From Candidatus Saccharimonadota bacterium (GTDB lineage Bacteria; Patescibacteriota; Saccharimonadia; Saccharimonadales; Saccharimonadaceae): a stretch of DNA of 5,471 nt. The notes under the pieces were generated by a model. It saw only the letters and a list, made by a program, of their open reading frames with translations, did no database searches and was not told the DNA's origin. Location of the stretch: assembly GCA_009778015.1 (NCBI GenBank), contig WRKS01000044.1, forward strand, positions 1 to 5,471, read 5' to 3'. A program made the translations under genes and the position numbers. Positions 5,207-5,471 of this stretch are shown piece after piece (within the stretch, counting starts at the first letter, position 1; each line of letters opens with the position of its first letter).

Positions 5207-5471
5207 TTAGGGTCGGACCTGAAGCAGCTGCGCATAGATTTGCTCGGCCCATTCAATTCGTTGAGCTTCGCGGTTGCCTCTAAAGAAGCCTCGGCTGCTG
5301 CCTGCTTTGCCGCTGTTCAAGATGGTCGCCGCTTCTGCCGCGGTCTCCGACTCCAACAAATCAGCGAGGGTCGGCCCATAGTCCTGCGTGATGTAGGTGC
5401 CGTAGCCCCACCCTTGGAGCACTGCCCACAAGAACTCCATTTGCCGCCGGACCTCAGTGCAGATTTCGTCG
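5207..5471 (-). CDS. Second phage-tail-lysozyme-like protein, C-terminal fragment
   Basis: Only the last 87 codons are in the window; the frame stays open to the right edge, so the Met codon at 5440 is internal, not the start. The fragment is a clear paralogue of the C-terminal part of the 3972-4943 product. Shared blocks in the same order are WAxLxGWG, TLxDLLxSETxxEA, ILNxG, GFFRGN, WAEQIxxQ and the final VRP. The catalytic Glu region would lie outside the window. Compared with its neighbour it is a few residues shorter before GFFRGN and has drifted in most other positions, so the duplication is not recent. It ends in TAA and is followed by three hairpins. Likely a secreted peptidoglycan hydrolase, by analogy. 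Confidence 0.75.
   Translation of the reverse strand, partial: DEICTEVRRQMEFLWAVLQGWGYGTYITQDYGPTLADLLESETAAEAATILNSGKAGSSRGFFRGNREAQRIEWAEQIYAQLLQVRP

Noticed and set aside
1..5471. UGA recoding as in some CPR lineages (SR1/Gracilibacteria)
   Set aside because: No in-frame TGA occurs in the genes that I read codon by codon, and all gene ends are TAA. The standard code explains everything.

Overview
The window looks like chromosomal DNA of a Patescibacteria (CPR) bacterium, with Saccharibacteria (TM7) as the best guess. The grounds are the style of the L11 protein (GQWGLNMMDFINPFN-like N-domain), the compact secE-nusG-rplK core, and neighbouring secreted proteins with a phage-tail-lysozyme-like domain. 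The phylum call is inference and was not tested by a search. All six gene ends seen here use TAA, and every frame reads cleanly in the standard code.

Layout. (1) Bases 1-1481, minus strand: the N-terminal 493 codons of a lipoprotein with an HEATH zinc-protease motif; the gene runs off the left edge. (2) Bases 1482-1798: a divergent regulatory region. It holds a near-consensus promoter for the lipoprotein and one for secE, whose predicted transcript begins with a nested stem structure. (3) Bases 1799-2689, plus strand: secE and nusG. (4) Bases 2711-3243: a small HAD-like phosphatase gene with its own extended -10 promoter and a terminator whose 5' arm lies inside the last codons. (5) Bases 3289-3895: rplK (L11) with its own promoter, an unusual leader and a two-way terminator. 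rplA does not follow. (6) Bases 3915-5043, minus strand: a 25-bp tandem repeat, then a membrane-anchored lysozyme-like gene with a structured leader and a promoter at 5050-5078. (7) Bases 5125-5471, minus strand: the 3' end of a second, paralogous lysozyme-like gene followed by three hairpins, the last of terminator type.

How it fits together. The plus strand carries housekeeping genes: SecE for the Sec channel, NusG for transcription elongation and L11 for the ribosomal GTPase centre. The minus strand carries envelope or secreted hydrolases: a metallopeptidase lipoprotein and two lysozyme-like proteins, all of which would need Sec export. The two visible promoters of the minus-strand genes match at 26 of 30 positions, including most of the normally free spacer. 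This suggests common control or a copied promoter. A joint role in cell-wall remodelling or contact with a host cell is possible but is inference only.
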